A program made the translations under genes and the position numbers. The notes below the pieces were generated by a model, which saw nothing but the letters and a program-made list of their open reading frames with translations, was not told where the DNA came from and made no database searches. Source: Solanum dulcamara (taxonomy: Eukaryota; Streptophyta; Magnoliopsida; Solanales; Solanaceae). From it: a stretch of 64,000 nt of DNA. The number at the start of each line of letters is the position of its first letter. Position 1 is the first letter of the stretch. Where the stretch lies: the NCBI RefSeq assembly GCF_947179165.1, contig NC_077238.1, forward strand, positions 37,933,793 through 37,997,792, in the 5' to 3' direction. Shown here one piece after another: positions 34,919-47,705 of the stretch.

Positions 34919-37008
34919 TGTAACATCCCTCAAAAATGCCCACAAAATACCTTACGAATGCTTTTGAAATAGGCCGCTCATATAACATATTATCCTTAAT
35001 CTTTTTGGAAAATCCGAGTTCGGAATATCGATCAGAGGGTCAAAACCTGTGGGTAAATGGTGTCGGTGGATTTTTAGGACCCGTAGAATGGAAGAAGGAT
35101 TTTTGAAAAAGCCACAAAATAGTGTGGTCCATGACAGGACTGCGTCGCGGACCTATGGACAGTTTCAGGCCGGTTGGTCGCGACAGGTCCACATCGCAGA
35201 CCTGGGAGGCAGTTCTGGCCGAATTAAGTTTTTTTGGGGGGCATTTTAGACTTTTCCCAAATTATTAGTTAATGAACCTAGATATTTTTAGGACCTAATT
35301 CAACTCTATAAATTAACCTAAACCTCTAATCCTATTCATTCTTCTACAATTCATCTATCAAATATTTTCCTCTCTACAAAAAGGCTCTCAAGGGTTTCCA
35401 TTGAAGACTTCAAGCAAATTCACTCAATTTCTCTATCAAAATTCTCAAGTTCTTCCAAATTAATTGGTGTTCTCACTGAAGGTATGTGGTATTGATTCAT
35501 GGATCCTTTCATCCATGAAGCCCAATCAATTTTTCAAGGTTTTCTATCAAATTAAAGTATGGTATTTTATGGGTCTGTGATATCTATTTTAATTACATAA
35601 ATTTTGATTTAAAGTATGATCATGAGTTTATTTTGATATAAATTGAGGGTTATTAAATTAAATTGAAGAGTTTTTTTTATGAATTCTCCTATTTTGATTT
35701 TTAAGGTTCATGATGTAACTTATGAGTATTTTAATTTATACTTCTAAAATATATTATCTATATAAATTATGTATGGGTTGATATAAAGTTTATGGTCATG
35801 CGTATCTTCAATTTAATTTCATAATTTTCAAGTAAATTGATCATGCATTCATGTCATACCCTAATTTCAAGCTCAAGCTATAGTCATGAATTTTCAAAGT
35901 ATGAATTATGACAATGTATTTCCATTATTTATCATGAATTATAAGTATGTTTCAAATTATGTTTTTTCATGCAAGTTATAAAGTAAGGTGACCTAAGGCC
36001 TAACGATATGAATTATGCAAAAATGATTGTAATGATGAAAAGACAATTCTCACATTATAAGTATGTTATGAAAATAAGCTACTGTATGAATACAAACCTA
36101 TGATCACAACTATAATATACGTCATTATGATTTTTATGCTATGCATGTATTCCATGGGATTTGACTTAGCAACGAATGTGGACTTGATGTGGGGGATCGA
36201 AGCAAGGGGACCTTATATAAAGTATCTTATCTCATAACTGCGTTCCACCGTAGGATTGCCTTTATGGCCTAGCTAGTGGATCCACAAATAACATATGTTC
36301 ATGATTAGGAGTCCACCTTGGCAAAGTAGCCTCCCTCTTCTCGATGTGAGGATCATCAGATTCTATGTTATTTATTGTCAGTTATTGTTTTTATTCCACA
36401 TATTTATGATCTTTTAAGTATGTTATGATTTTGAATTTATGTTTTTAAATGCTTTGGTCAATATAATTTTCTCATGACTTTAGTATTCCATCTTATCATA
36501 TGTTTTACTTGACCTTTGCATTCTATGATTTATGTTGCATGCACGCCTTCATAATTAGTACATTCCAATGTACTAATGCCTACTTTTTCTCTACATTATC
36601 TCATAATGTAGGGGTTAAGGTTGAAGATCCTAATCGTCCATGAAACTAGTAGGCATTCATATCTGAAGGTTTTGTGGTGAGTCCTCATTGACTTAGGACT
36701 AGTATCAAGATGGTTACTGTTTTCTTTTCAAAAGACTTTTGTTTATGTCGTATGTTGAGGGTAAGCTAGGGACATGTCTTAGTCCCCATCCATACTCATG
36801 TTTAGAGGCATCTAGTTGGACATATGTTTGATTCTATGTTGTCATAAGACATTTTTAGAGTTCTATTCATGATTTTAGACTCTCTTATGATGTTTCCGCT
36901 CTTATATTTCCCCTTATCTATAATTATAATATGTAGAAGAGGCTTGGTTGGAACCCTTCAGGGTTTTGATTTCCGTGTTATGACTAGGCCCTAGGTTGGA
37001 TCATGAAA
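34919..37008 (+). mobile_element. 5' LTR of element 3
   Basis: TGTAACATCC to GGATCATGAAA (final CA mutated). It has a palindromic cluster at 35127-35212 (gactgcgtcgcggacc, ggtccacatcgcagacc), a TATA box near 35308 and a hairpin at 36590-36612, 396 nt from the end. About 2.1 kb, same family as element 1 but a distinct subgroup that is closer to its own 3' LTR. Confidence 0.9.
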
Positions 37009-37229
37009 AACTTAGAATTAGAGCACAAGGTTTTCCAAGTGTCCTAGGGTGTCCAACATACCGCGTCAAGTAGAGTCTTATTCATGGGTGTGAAGCAAGC
37101 CACACTTATGAGTAGGAGGATATGAGCCATTTTAGGAATTCTCACCTCTTTGATGATCCATGTCGTGCTATATAATTTACGTTAAGACTTTTTTTCCCTA
37201 ATAATCTTTATTTGCAATTTTTAGAAAAA

Positions 37230-38215
37230 ATGGCTCTAATAAGACCACCATTTCCATGGGGAGAGAATGTTAGTGAAGCCTAAGCTTCCCCGATTCCTCA
37301 AGACATTGGTCTTCTAATGGACCAAGTGACTAATGTAGAGTTTTGGACCACTAGCACTATGCTAGCCCGCATAGTGTCCAACCAAGGAGTAATGACTCCT
37401 CCAACCGTGAGCACACCAACTTCAAGAGTTAAAGATTTCAAAAGTATGAACCCTCCCGAGTTCCATGGTTCAGAAGAAGATGATGATCCCCAAGACATTT
37501 TTATGAGGTATATAAGATTATAAATATTTGGGGATGTCTTCAGAAGAGAAGGAAGAGATAATGGCCTACCAACTTAGGGGTATCCCTCGAGTGTGGTTTG
37601 ACCAATGGAAGGCCGAAAGGGTTGAAAGAGGCCCTATATGTTAGGAGGATTTCAAAGTTACTTTTCTTGACTGTTTCTTTCCCTTAGAGTTGAGGGAGGC
37701 GAAGGTGATAAAATTTATCAACTTTAAGCAAGGAAGTGTGAGTGTGAGGGAGTATTCCCTCAACTTTATAAGGTTGTCCATGTATGCTCTGACTTTGGTG
37801 TTCGACCCTCGATCCCGAATGAGTAAGTTTATATCAGGGATTTTAGATTTGGTTATTGCATAATGTAAGACATCCATGTTAATAAGGAAAATGGATATCT
37901 CTAGACTCATGACTCATGCAGAGCAAATTGAAGAGAAAACCTTAAGGGGGTTCCTAGATTGACTAAGAAGGCCTGGATTGAGAATTGATCATCTTTTGAT
38001 AACCCTTTAGTGCCAAGTATCACAAGGATAAGGTTCCTAACCCTAGATATCAAGGTGATAATTATAGTGGTAAAGCTTTTCTCGCATGCGAAAAGTGTAG
38101 AAAGTACCATCTGGGAGATTGTTTAGCCAGTTCGGGTGTATGTTTTGGTTGTGGTGCAAAAGATTATAAGTTGAGGCATTTTACATTAGGTTCTAAGAAC
38201 AATAAGTATAGTCGT
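37230..38215 (+). pseudogene. gag: gag pseudogene of element 3
   Basis: ATG at 37230 (MALIRPPFPWG) aligns with the gag start of element 1. Recognisable parts are MDQVTNVEFWT, PPEFHGSEEDDDPQ (about 37450-37500), a capsid segment near 37740-37870 and a knuckle C-E-K-C-R-K-Y-H-L-G-D-C at about 38088-38123. The second knuckle keeps C-F-G-C-G but its His and last Cys are replaced (Tyr and His). Stops occur early (TAA near 37280) and frames shift several times, so no product is expected. Confidence 0.85.
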
Positions 38216-38745
38216 CGGTGATCTCAGCCCTATCCCTCTGTGGGTCCCTAAAATTTATGTGGTGCTTTATCCGGTAAGTGTGAATTCCCTTTTTGAAATG
38301 GTAATGAATAGTATAGATTGGTTGCATACATCTTGTGCTTCTATAGATGGTAGAACTCATTAAGTCAAGTTTTAATTCCTAAATGAGTCTATTCCATAAT
38401 GGAAGGGTTATGATTCAGTAGTGAAGGGTAGTTTCAGTTCTTGTTTTAAGGCCCTAGTTTAGGGTAAGTGTTTGATCAAAATGGGTGTTTGACCTTGATG
38501 TCTATAATATTTGATGTATGTCCTAAAATCTTTCTAGAGCCTTTTTTGGTTAATACCCTTAGGTGACTCAGTATTTAGGGGTAGGTATGCTAATGATAGG
38601 TAGTGCATGAGAAATTGATACTTGATGAGAAGATAGAGGTTCTCTCACAAGGGGCAGACGGAGTATTTCATTAGCAAGGTCGGTTGTGTGTCCCAATGTT
38701 GATAGGCTAAGAGAAATGATATTGAGTAAATTTCATAGCTCTCGA
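38216..38745 (+). pseudogene. Collapsed protease/linker and integrase-start relic, element 3
   Basis: A WLHTSCASID-like motif near 38320 belongs to the protease-RT linker. Then VCPKIFLEPF-like sequence (about 38517) belongs to protease, out of its usual order. By about 38665 the sequence encodes a QGRLCVP motif, which lies at the start of integrase. RT and RNase H are therefore absent, and the protease pieces look rearranged. Heavy frame damage. Confidence 0.6.
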
Positions 38746-39210
38746 TGGATGAGTTCGGGAAGATTGGGGGAAGAGTGAGTGTTCTGTATTTTGATAATTA
38801 TGGTATGCTTGGTCCATTGAGTTGATAGATAAGGAGGAAGAGCTATATGAGATCTTGTTGTGTACAATACATAGGTAAGAATTTATTGGTGTGACCTTTG
38901 GAAGGAATGAATGTCAGTGAGGATATAGAGATACTAGGGTAGACACAAAGATTATCAAGTGATGTTGACTTCAAGGGAGAGACAAAGTGGTTAGAATGGT
39001 AGGCTTGAATTTGTGGGTGTAGATATGTGAATGATTGTAATAGTTTATTAATGACTTCTTGTTAAGGGTTTCAAGTGAGTGTATTAGAGTTATTATAGAA
39101 CTAGGCTTGAATGTGGTGTTGTTGGCATATGGGTGAATTTATGATGCACTGTGTATTTTTTTATCAGGGTTCGAGGTTTGTTGAGTACGGGTAGTAAGGA
39201 GTAGTAATTT
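38746..39210 (+). other. Unrecognised insert or highly decayed pol, element 3
   Basis: About 465 bp between the integrase start and the integrase core. I see no motif from element 1 here, no LTR ends and no inverted termini. It could be the filler of the deletion that removed RT, or sequence from a different retroelement lineage. Confidence 0.35.
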
Positions 39211-39727
39211 AGAGATGAACATTTGCCACTGATTGAGTTTGCCTACAACAATAGTTACCACTCTAGCATCCAAATGGCCTCTTTTGAAGCCTTGTAAGGG
39301 AGAAGATGTAGGTCTCCGGTGGGGTGGTTTGAAGTGGGTGAGATGGCATTGATTGGTCCAGATTTGGTAGTTGATACATTGGAGAAAGTAAGGCTCATAA
39401 GAGAGATAAAGAAAATAGCTCAAAATCGTCAAAAGTCTTATTTGGACACTAGGAGTAGAGAGCTTGAATTTGATAAGAGTGATTGGTGTATTTAAAGATT
39501 TTACCTATGAAAGGGGTAATGCATTTTGGAAAGAAAAGAAAGTTGAATCCTAGATATATAGAACCTTATAGGATATTGAAGCGCATTGGTAAGGTACTAT
39601 ATGAGTTACACTTGCCACTTGAGTTGGCTTTGGTTCATCCAGTATTTCATGTGTCGATGTTGAGGAAGTTTGTGGGTGATCCAAATTCAACTGTATCAGT
39701 GGAGAACGTAAGTATTGAAGAGAATTT
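39211..39727 (+). pseudogene. Integrase relic of element 3, interrupted by element 5
   Basis: Encodes LPLIEFAYNNSYHSSIQMA (39225-39282), then after frame changes an open stretch from 39483 with [21 protein letters not shown]-like EPYRILKRIGK and [15 protein letters not shown]. The frame stops being integrase at the target duplication aattt (39723-39727) and resumes at 47525 with the chromodomain-like tail. Confidence 0.85.
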
Positions 39728-42592
39728 TGTTATGCCCCATACTTTCATACTAAAGAATTCTTTCTTAAGCTTCATAAAAGTTTCCACGCAACCCAGTGTA
39801 TCTATAACGTAACCAAATAACTTTAAGGAAGAAAGGATGTGATGCCCCATAGTAGGGAAGGTTGGAAATAGAGTTATAAGAATCCAGAAGAAGTTGGAGG
39901 CCAAGTAATGAGAAGTAGGACTCAACTTACTTGCATAAGCTACCGACTTGGACGTCCTACATAACTAAGCGACTTGAGGGTGTGTCGATCTTACGTAGTA
40001 AGGATTACATAGGTTCTTGAAGGAAGACGAGATTATGAATCCACGAAAGAGGCGGAAGAAGGTGTAGCACCTACTTGGACTAAGTAGGTGATGCACCTAC
40101 TTGTACCAAGTAGGTGTTGCACCTACTTGGACCAAGTAGGTGACTCATCTGCTTGGGGTGGACCCCACGCTGCCATGTGGCACCATGTGAGTGGGTGCAT
40201 GGATGGAGTGGTACCTTAGGGGGATGCCACGTGTCACCCTTAGGGGCTTCCATTTGTACTCTCTTAAAGACACATATATATACATGTTTTGATGACTATT
40301 AAGTCATTTTCATCCAATAATCAGCAACAAAGAAGAGAAAAAGAATGTGAGAAAGGAGAGAAGACAGCCACGGATTTGGCCAATTTGAGGTAAGCCTCCG
40401 AATTTTATTCCGTGAATTAATTATTTAAGCTATCCTATGGCTACATGACGGTGTTTAACAGCATAAAATTACTATTTGGGGTAGTAAAGAAGGGACGCGA
40501 ATAGCGCGTCAATTTTCAGCATGTTAAGAGAACTTCCGAGGTAAGTTTTAGCGAGTTCTAGAAAGGTATGGCTTGATTTTCTTATCCCACACTTTGGTAA
40601 AGGTTTAAGCATTTATGGGAGTGTAAACATGAGTTGGAGACGTGAAAATATGGACTTCACAGCTGAAGGAAGTTAAAGGTCGTGTAGGGACTGTTATGAC
40701 GTATTCTAGTGGCTTAAAATATAACTAGTGTCGTTGTTATTGTAGTGTCATACTGGGAATTTTTTTGTACTGTTGCAGAAATGGAAACATGTCTAAACAT
40801 ACGTATAAGTGCTTCTAGTTGCAGCCATATGACACCCCATTTCGTGTGCTGAAGGTTTTATGAAATAAAGATTAAAAACCCTATTTTAATATCATAGTTT
40901 TAAGTGAGTTGTTTGGATTTGTGTTGTGTAATGTTCAAGTGGTTTACTTTTATATATTATGATCATTGTTGTTGTTGGTTGGATGCTAAGGTTTGGAGGT
41001 TAAACGAAAGTTTGGATAGGTCAAGTTATAGGGAAGATACTGTCCGATTTCCGCTAACTTCGGAACTAGTAATGAACTAGTCTAAGGGAATGGATAAGGG
41101 ATTGGTTCCTATGGGTAATTGGTGGTAGAATTACAAGATGTAAAGTCGAAGGTCACTAACCTTAGAATTACTTTTATGTTAAATAGGTTCAAGAGACGAT
41201 GAGGCGAGCGTGTTAAGAGTAATCCGGAAGAGGTAGGTAAATCTAATATTTCCTTCTTTTGGCATGTTTTTGGCATAAGTATGTAAAGCTTAATCTTTCT
41301 TTTGGCATGGTCGGTATGAAAACAAATATATGATTTTTTTTATGGTTCCAAGGAAGTTCCGATTCCTAGAGCCACTAGGATGGCTAATTTCTTGATTTCC
41401 AAAGGACATTTTATTACGCTTCGATACGAGTATATAATTCCGGAAGTTTCATTCTGATGTAATCCATAGTGACTTTCAAAAGGTAGTTGATATGAATCTT
41501 GTCTTGATTTTGAACGATAGCTTATTTTAATTATTCCATAGAGCCCCATAATATATTTTGAAATATGGAAATAATTTCTGAAAGACTATTTTGACATAGA
41601 TCATTATGACATCTAAAAGACAGGCACTATAATTATCGCTCAATTTCTTTTATATGACTTGGCATCGGAGTTACGCTATCGAGTCTCTGGAAATGTTTTG
41701 TATTTTATATTGCATTTAGTTTCTCACTACTCCACTCATGGATGACTCAATGCTTCTTTCACGGAGCCCGGGACAGGATTTGTTATCATATGTACTTCTT
41801 TGTATTATTTGCCATGCCCCGACGTGAGGGGGCATGTATGACCTATACATGGGATTTGTGGAGTTATGATATATCATGTACACATATGATATGATATGAT
41901 CGGTTACAGAAATATTCTCTACTCTGGAGTTATGATGTACTGTGGCGCCAGTGACGAGGCGGTGACCATAATTTGTTCACCGAGTCCCTCAATGGGTCCG
42001 GATATGGCATATGTTTTCTGCATACATTGTCTGTAGTTATGAAAAGCATTTTGGTATTCTGGATATTTTACTCATTTGTGCACTTTTTGTTTTGGTAATA
42101 ACTTTACTTATTACAGTCCATGCTTTACATACTCAGTATATTATCTGTACTTACCCCCTTTCTTTGGGGGCGCTATGTTACATGCCTGCAGGTTCAAAAC
42201 CTCGATTCGCTGATCCGCTCGCCTAAGGCATCCACCCTGTTGGTTGGCAGTGCTTCTTTGTCCAGAACCTTCTTTTGGTACTAATGTTTCTGTTATATAT
42301 TTGTACATGTTGGTTATAGGTAAGATGGGGCCCTGTCCCATCATATGACTAGGCTATCTTTTTGTTGAGGTATGTAGACTTGTGATGTGGGTTATGTATA
42401 TATGTTTTGGGCTTTGTGTTCCGTGATGGCTTTAACGGCCCTCTTGTGTTATATCTATTTTTATGCGCTCTCTAGCGACCCCTTTTTGACTCCTACTCTT
42501 TTCTTTTCTACTAACACGCTAAGTGGAGCTAAGGGTACATATGGGTGCCCAACTCGAGCACCAGTCACAGCCTACGGAGTTGGGTCGTGACA
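39728..42592 (+). mobile_element. 5' LTR of element 5
   Basis: TGTTATGCCCC to GGGTCGTGACA, 2865 bp. It holds a strong palindromic cluster at 40068-40160 (three near-copies of cacctacttgg...aagtaggtg), CACGTG-like words at 40175-40240, and a TATATATA stretch at 40274-40283. It aligns throughout with 44666-47524. It lacks the CCTACATT hairpin of the other families. Confidence 0.92.
40274..40283 (+). promoter_or_regulatory. Putative TATA box, LTR family D
   Basis: ATATATATAC in the context gacacatatatatacatgttttg, repeated exactly in the 3' LTR (about 45184-45195). It follows the palindrome cluster by about 110 bp. Promoter role inferred. Confidence 0.5.
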
Positions 42593-42596
42593 GAAG

Positions 42597-42608
42597 TGGT
42601 ATTAGAGT
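42597..42608 (+). other. Primer-binding site of element 5
   Basis: TGGTATTAGAGT, four bases after the 5' LTR, differs at two positions from the initiator-Met primer site TGGTATCAGAGC. Confidence 0.8.
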
Positions 42609-43829
42609 TGTTCATCCTTAGAGTGTCTACAGACCGTGTCTAGTAGAGTCTTGTTTATCGGTGTGTTGTGCACCACATCTATAAATAGGAGGCTATAGGA
42701 CATTTAGGATATTACCTTTCTTTCATATCTAAGATTGTGCGATAGAGCCGAGTCATAGGAAATGAAATTCCTCATACTAACTTGTGATTTTAGCAGAAGG
42801 ACAACATCAATAGAAGAAAGTAACTCACAATATTAGAGGTTACAGGGCACGCAGGTAATCAAAGGCACGAAGGAGATATGTCATGTGAGGTATGGAAATA
42901 CGATTGACAAGTAAGGTTGAATGGTGAAAGGAAAGTAGACAGGAAAGTGTAACAAATGCAGTTTGAGTTGGACACATGAGGTAAGTCCATTATTTTCAGA
43001 CGGTTATTGATATTGATAGCCTTGTGTGGCTGTGATATGAATGAATATACTATGAGGAATTATTGGTATTTCTTGCGTGCAGGTGTCGAGATAGCAAGAA
43101 ATACAAAGGAAACTCTGCCTAAATTTTCCTAGAAATAAAAAGAGAATGAGATACAGGTTGTGATATGACTTGAAAGGTCATGCTCATAATAAGAATGAGA
43201 TGTGACTAAACTATGAGTATGGCTGAACTTGAAAAATAAGTTAATGACTGAAGTGATAGTAATAGTAATGAGGAGGTCAATATTGGTATGGAAAGAGAAT
43301 CTTGAAAAGACTGGTGAGACTAAGGGATGATTTAGACAAAGGTTAAGTGCCTTTACCTCACTGAGCCTAATTAACCCATAGTAGGAATTGTGAAAAAGGT
43401 TAAGAAGTATTATACTATGGAATTGAATGTGAACAGGATATCACATGAATATAATGAGGATTGTTATGAAAATAACCAAAGCCTAGTAAAGAAGTAAATA
43501 AAGGATATGATGAGGTTTGTGGAGAACAGTAAAGCAAATAGAAAATGAATGAGAAAGACTTACACAAATTTTATAGGGAAGGTTCAGAATAAAAGGTCAA
43601 TTGGTAATGAAAATGAAATGTGTAAAGCAGAATAAGCTAAGAAAAAGAAAGACTATGATTAGAATGGAACACTTGGTACAAATTGTACAAGAATAGTTAT
43701 GCAACCTACGAATATTGGTATGATAATGTAAACAAAATTGGGCATCAGAAGCCTGGCATCCTATTATAGGAAATGGAAATCCCGACTTGGATTATAGTAC
43801 AGGCTGACCTTGTATTTTATGGAAGCATG
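42609..43829 (+). other. Conserved non-coding interior of element 5
   Basis: No frame longer than a few dozen codons and no gag, protease or RT motif. It nevertheless aligns, block by block, with the minus-strand interior of element 4. Shared phrases include gtctacagaccgtgtctagt (near 42630), gagttggacacatgaggtaa (near 42964), ggaaactctgcc (near 43107), aagcctagtaaagaagtaa (near 43480) and atgcaacctacgaatatt (near 43697). It contains an intron-like segment (42981-43082). Possible roles are packaging signals or a non-coding RNA of a LARD-like element. Confidence 0.65.
42981..43082 (+). other. Intron-like GT-AG segment in element 5
   Basis: GAG|GTAAGTCC at 42981 is a near-ideal plant 5' splice site, and TTGCGTGCAG|GT at 43073-43082 a good 3' splice site, 102 nt apart with a U-rich stretch before the AG. 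Element 4 has the same arrangement (minus strand, 56713 down to 56604, 110 nt) with GTAAGT and GTGCAG kept although the sequence between has diverged. Splicing is inferred. Confidence 0.45.
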
Positions 43830-44440
43830 AGTTCAGATGGGTTATGGTAGATAGGCTGACATAATCAACCCACTTTCTTCCAGTTAGGAAGACATATTCA
43901 GCTAAGAGTTATGAGAGATGATATATTAAGGAAAAAGTAAGATGTCATGAAGTTCCCACATCTATTATCCCGGATAGGGAAATTCAATTTGTGGCTAACT
44001 TCTGAAGATTATTCCAGAAGGAATTGGGAACATAGGTGAATCTTAGTACAACATTTCACCCTAGACTAATGGACAGACCCAAACATGCCTCAGCAGAAGT
44101 TGATGATTGAGAAGGCTTGAAAGAGTCACTAATAAAAGGTGTAAAGAAATTTGACAAGAAAGGGAAACTTGGCTCAGGATATGTGGGTCCTTATCAGATC
44201 ATTTGTAGGATAGGCAGAGCTGCCTATGAGTTGGACATACCATTGGATTTGGAGGCAGTACGCCCAGTCTCTCATATGTCAAGGTTTCGCGAATATGTAG
44301 GCAACCCTTGTAGAATCTTTCCCGTAGAGGAGGTCCACATAATTAATGAGTTATCCTACAAGGAGAAACCTATTGCCATTCTGTATTGGCAGGTTAGAAG
44401 GTTGCGAACTAAGGATGTGGCTTCCATCAAAGGCTTGTGA
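43830..44440 (+). pseudogene. Integrase fragment of element 5
   Basis: Begins with a WVMVDRLT-like stretch near 43840 and FLPVRKTYSAK (about 43876). It continues with VPTSIIPDREIQF (the second catalytic Asp region, about 43952) and FQKELGT. An open run of 107 codons (44117-44440) encodes GPYQI, GRAAYELDIP and a chromodomain-like tail with LRTKDVASIKGL. The zinc-binding part and first Asp region are missing or unrecognisable. The lineage is related to, but distinct from, the integrases of elements 1-3. Confidence 0.82.
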
Positions 44441-44649
44441 CGAGATAAGAATAAACAAGAAATGACCTAGAAGCCGAAGAAGAAATAGAAAAGAAATATT
44501 TGTACTTATCCCTTATGCCTACAGGTGACCTACACTCCTAAATTGAATTGGTTGATAAATAAAAGGCCTATGGATGAAAACCATCACAGAGAGTTCCTAA
44601 AGTCCTCGTAAGACCTTATAAGGCTAGTTGATATTCGAGGATGAATGTT

Positions 44650-44665
44650 CTAAAGGGGGGAAGGA
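44650..44665 (+). other. Polypurine tract of element 5
   Basis: CTAAAGGGGGGAAGGA directly before the 3' LTR start TGTTATGACCC. Element 4 has the matching tract on the minus strand (54413-54428). Confidence 0.85.
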
Positions 44666-47524
44666 TGTTATGACCCATACTTTCATACTAAAGAATTCTT
44701 TCTTAAGCTTCTTAAAAGTTTCCATGCGACCCAGAGTATCTATAACATAACCAAATAACTCTAAGGAAGGAAGAATATGATGCCCCATAGTAGGGAAGGT
44801 TCGAAATAGAGTTATAAGAATCCGGTAGGAATTGGAGGACAAGTAATAAGTCGTAGGACTCGAGTTACTTGCGTAAGCTACCAACTTGGATGTTCTACAT
44901 AACTAAGCAACTTGAGGCCATGTCGAGCTTATGTAGCAAGAATTACATAAGTTCTTAAAGTAAGACTTGATTATGAACCCACAGAAGAGGCGGAAGGAGG
45001 CGTAGCACCTATTTGTAAGCAAGTAGGTGATGTACCTACTTAGAATAAGTAGGTGACTCACATGTTGGAGTGGACCCCATGCTGCCATATGGCAGCATGT
45101 GAGTGGGTGCATGGATGAGGTGGCACCCTAGGGGGATGCCTCATGTCACCCCTAGGGGATTCCATGTGTCTCCTCTTAAGGACACATATATATACATGTT
45201 TTGATGACTATTAAGTCATTTTCATCCAAAAATCAGCAACAAAGAAGAGAAAAAAGATGTGAGAAAGGAGAGAAGGCAGCCACAGTTTTGGTCAATTTGA
45301 GGTAAGCCTCTGAATTTTGTTCTGTGAATTAATTATTTAATATATCCCATGTCTACATGATGGTGTTTAACAGCATAAAATTACTATTTGGGGCAATAAA
45401 TAAGGGATGCAAACAACCCATCAATTTTCAGCATGTTAAGAGAACTTCTGAGATAAGTTTTAGTGAGTTCTAGAAAGGTATGACTTGATTCTCCTATCCC
45501 ATGCTTTGGTAAAGGTTTAATAATTTTATGGTCGTGTAAACATGAGTTGTAAATGTGAAAATATGGATGTCACGGCTGAAGGAAGTTGCAGGTCATGTAG
45601 GGACTGTTTTGACATATTCTAGTGGCTTAAAATATAACTAGTGTTGTTGTTATTGTAGTGTCGTATTGGGAATTATTTTGTAGTGTTGCAGGGATGGAAA
45701 CATATCTAAACATAGGTATAATTGCTTCTGGTTTCAGCCACATGACACCCCATTTTGTGTGGTGAAGATTTTATGAAATAGAGATTAAAAATTCTATTTT
45801 GGTATCATAATTTTAAGCAAGTTGTTTGGAGTTTATGTTGTGAAATGTTGAAGTGGTTTACTTGTATATATGCTGATGATTGTTGTTTTTGGTTGGATTC
45901 TAAGGTTTGGAGGTTACACGGAAGATTGGATAGGTCAAGTTATAGGGGAGATGCTGCCTAATTTCTGCTAACTTCAGAACTAGTAATGAACTAGTCTAAG
46001 GGAATGTATAAGGGATTGGTTCCTATGGGTAATTGGTGGTATAATTACAAGATGGAAAGTCGAAGGTCACTAAACTTAGAATTACTTTCATGTTAAATAG
46101 GTTCAAGAGACGACGAGGCAAGCGTGTTAAGAGTAACCCAAAAGAGGTAGGTAAAGCTAACGTTTCCTTCTTTTGGCATGTTTTTGGCATAAGTATGTAA
46201 AGCTTAATCTTTCTTTTGACATGGTCTGTATGAAAACAAATATATGAATTTTTTTTATGGTTCCAAGGAAGTTCCTATTCCTAGAGCCACAAAGATGGCC
46301 AATTTATATTTCCAAAGGACATTTGTTACGCTCTGATACGAGTATATAATTCTAGAAGTTCTATTTTGATGTAATCTATAGTGACTTTCAAAAGGTAGTT
46401 GATATGACTCTTGTCTTGATTTTGAATGATAGCTTATTTTAATTATTACATAGAACCCCATAATATATTTTAAAATATGGAAATGATTTCTGAAAGACTA
46501 TTTTGACATAGACCATTGTGAAATCTGAAAGACAGGCACTATGATTATCGCTCAATTTCTTTTATATGACTTGGCATTAGAGTTACGCTATCGAGTCTCT
46601 GGAAATGTTTTGTATTTTATATTGCATTTAGTTTCTCACTACTCCACTCGTGGATGCCTCAATGCTTCTTTCACTGAGCCCGTGTCAGGATTTGTTATCA
46701 TGCATACTTCTCTGCATTGTTTGCCATGCCCCAATGTGAGGGGGCAGGTAAGACCTATACATGGGATTTATGGAATTATGATGTTCCATGTACACATATG
46801 ATATGATATGATGTGACCATTTGATATGATATGATCTTTATGGAGATATTCTCTACTTTGGAGTTATGATGTATTGTGGCGCCAGTGATGGGGTGGCGAC
46901 CACGATTAGTTCACCGAGTCCCATAATAGTACCGGATATGGCATATGTTTTCTGCATACATTGTTTGTGGTTATGAAAAGCATTTTGGTATTATAGATAT
47001 TTTGCTTATTTCTGCACATTCTGTTCTGGTAATGGCTTTATTTATTACAGTTCATGCTTTACATACTCGGTACATTGTTCGTAGTAACTCCCTTTCTTCG
47101 AGGGGATGCATTACATGCCCGTAGGTACAGATGCTCGGTTTGCTGATCCACTCCCCTAGGACATCCACCCTGTTGGTTGGAAGCGCTTTGTTGTCCGGAG
47201 CCCTATTATTGTACTAAGTTTTATGTTGTACATTTGTACATGTTGGTTAAGGGTACGACGGGGCCTTGTCCCATCATATGACTAGGCTATTGTTCTGTAG
47301 AGGTCTATAGACTTGTGATGTGGGTTATGTATATATGTTTTGGGCTTTTTGTTCTGTAATGGCCTTAACGGCCTTCTTGTGCTATATTTGTTCTCATGCG
47401 CTCTCTAGCGACCCCTTTTTGACTCCTACTTTTGTCTTTTCTACTAACACTCTAAGTGGGGATAACGGTACGTATGGGTGCCCAACTAGGGCACCAGTCA
47501 TTGCCTACGGAGTTGGGTCATGAA
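44666..47524 (+). mobile_element. 3' LTR of element 5
   Basis: TGTTATGACCC to GGGTCATGAA (terminal C lost). It keeps a shorter palindrome cluster at 45006-45060 (cacctatttg...caagtaggtg, tacctacttag), one fewer copy than the 5' LTR, and carries an extra gatatgatatgat run near 46800-46830. Confidence 0.92.
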
Positions 47525-47529
47525 AATTT

Positions 47530-47705
47530 AACTTATGAGGAGGTGCCGATTGAGATTTTAGACCGCCAAGTGCATAGGATGAGAAATAAAGACATTACGT
47601 CTATCAAAATGTTGTGGAGGAATCAATAAGTAGAGAATTCTATGTGGGAAGTGGAATCGAACATAATGAAGAGATATCCCTATCTCTTTCCTTTCACTCA
47701 AGCTT
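47530..47705 (+). pseudogene. Chromodomain-like integrase tail of element 3
   Basis: Continuation of the integrase after element 5: VPIEILDRQV, MRNKDITSIKMLWRNQ, a stop, then a W-E-V-E segment and RYPYLFPFTQA ending at the TAA near 47704. It aligns with 22276-22445 of element 1. Confidence 0.85.

Larger units (their letters stand above)
39728..47524 (+). mobile_element. Element 5: non-autonomous LTR element, LTR family D, nested in element 3
   Basis: 7.8 kb. 5' LTR 39728-42592, primer site 42597-42608, interior 42609-44649, polypurine tract 44650-44665, 3' LTR 44666-47524. TSD aattt at 39723-39727 and 47525-47529, perfect; the integrase of element 3 reads across it. The interior (about 2.1 kb) has no gag, protease or RT, only an integrase fragment near its 3' end. 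The rest is non-coding and aligns along its length with the interior of element 4. That makes shared ancestry as a defective family more likely than two separate deletions. Confidence 0.92.

Noticed and set aside
40068..40160. Regularly spaced palindromic repeats resembling a CRISPR array
   Set aside because: Only three decayed copies with spacers of a few bases, inside a plant LTR and repeated in the partner LTR. No cas genes.
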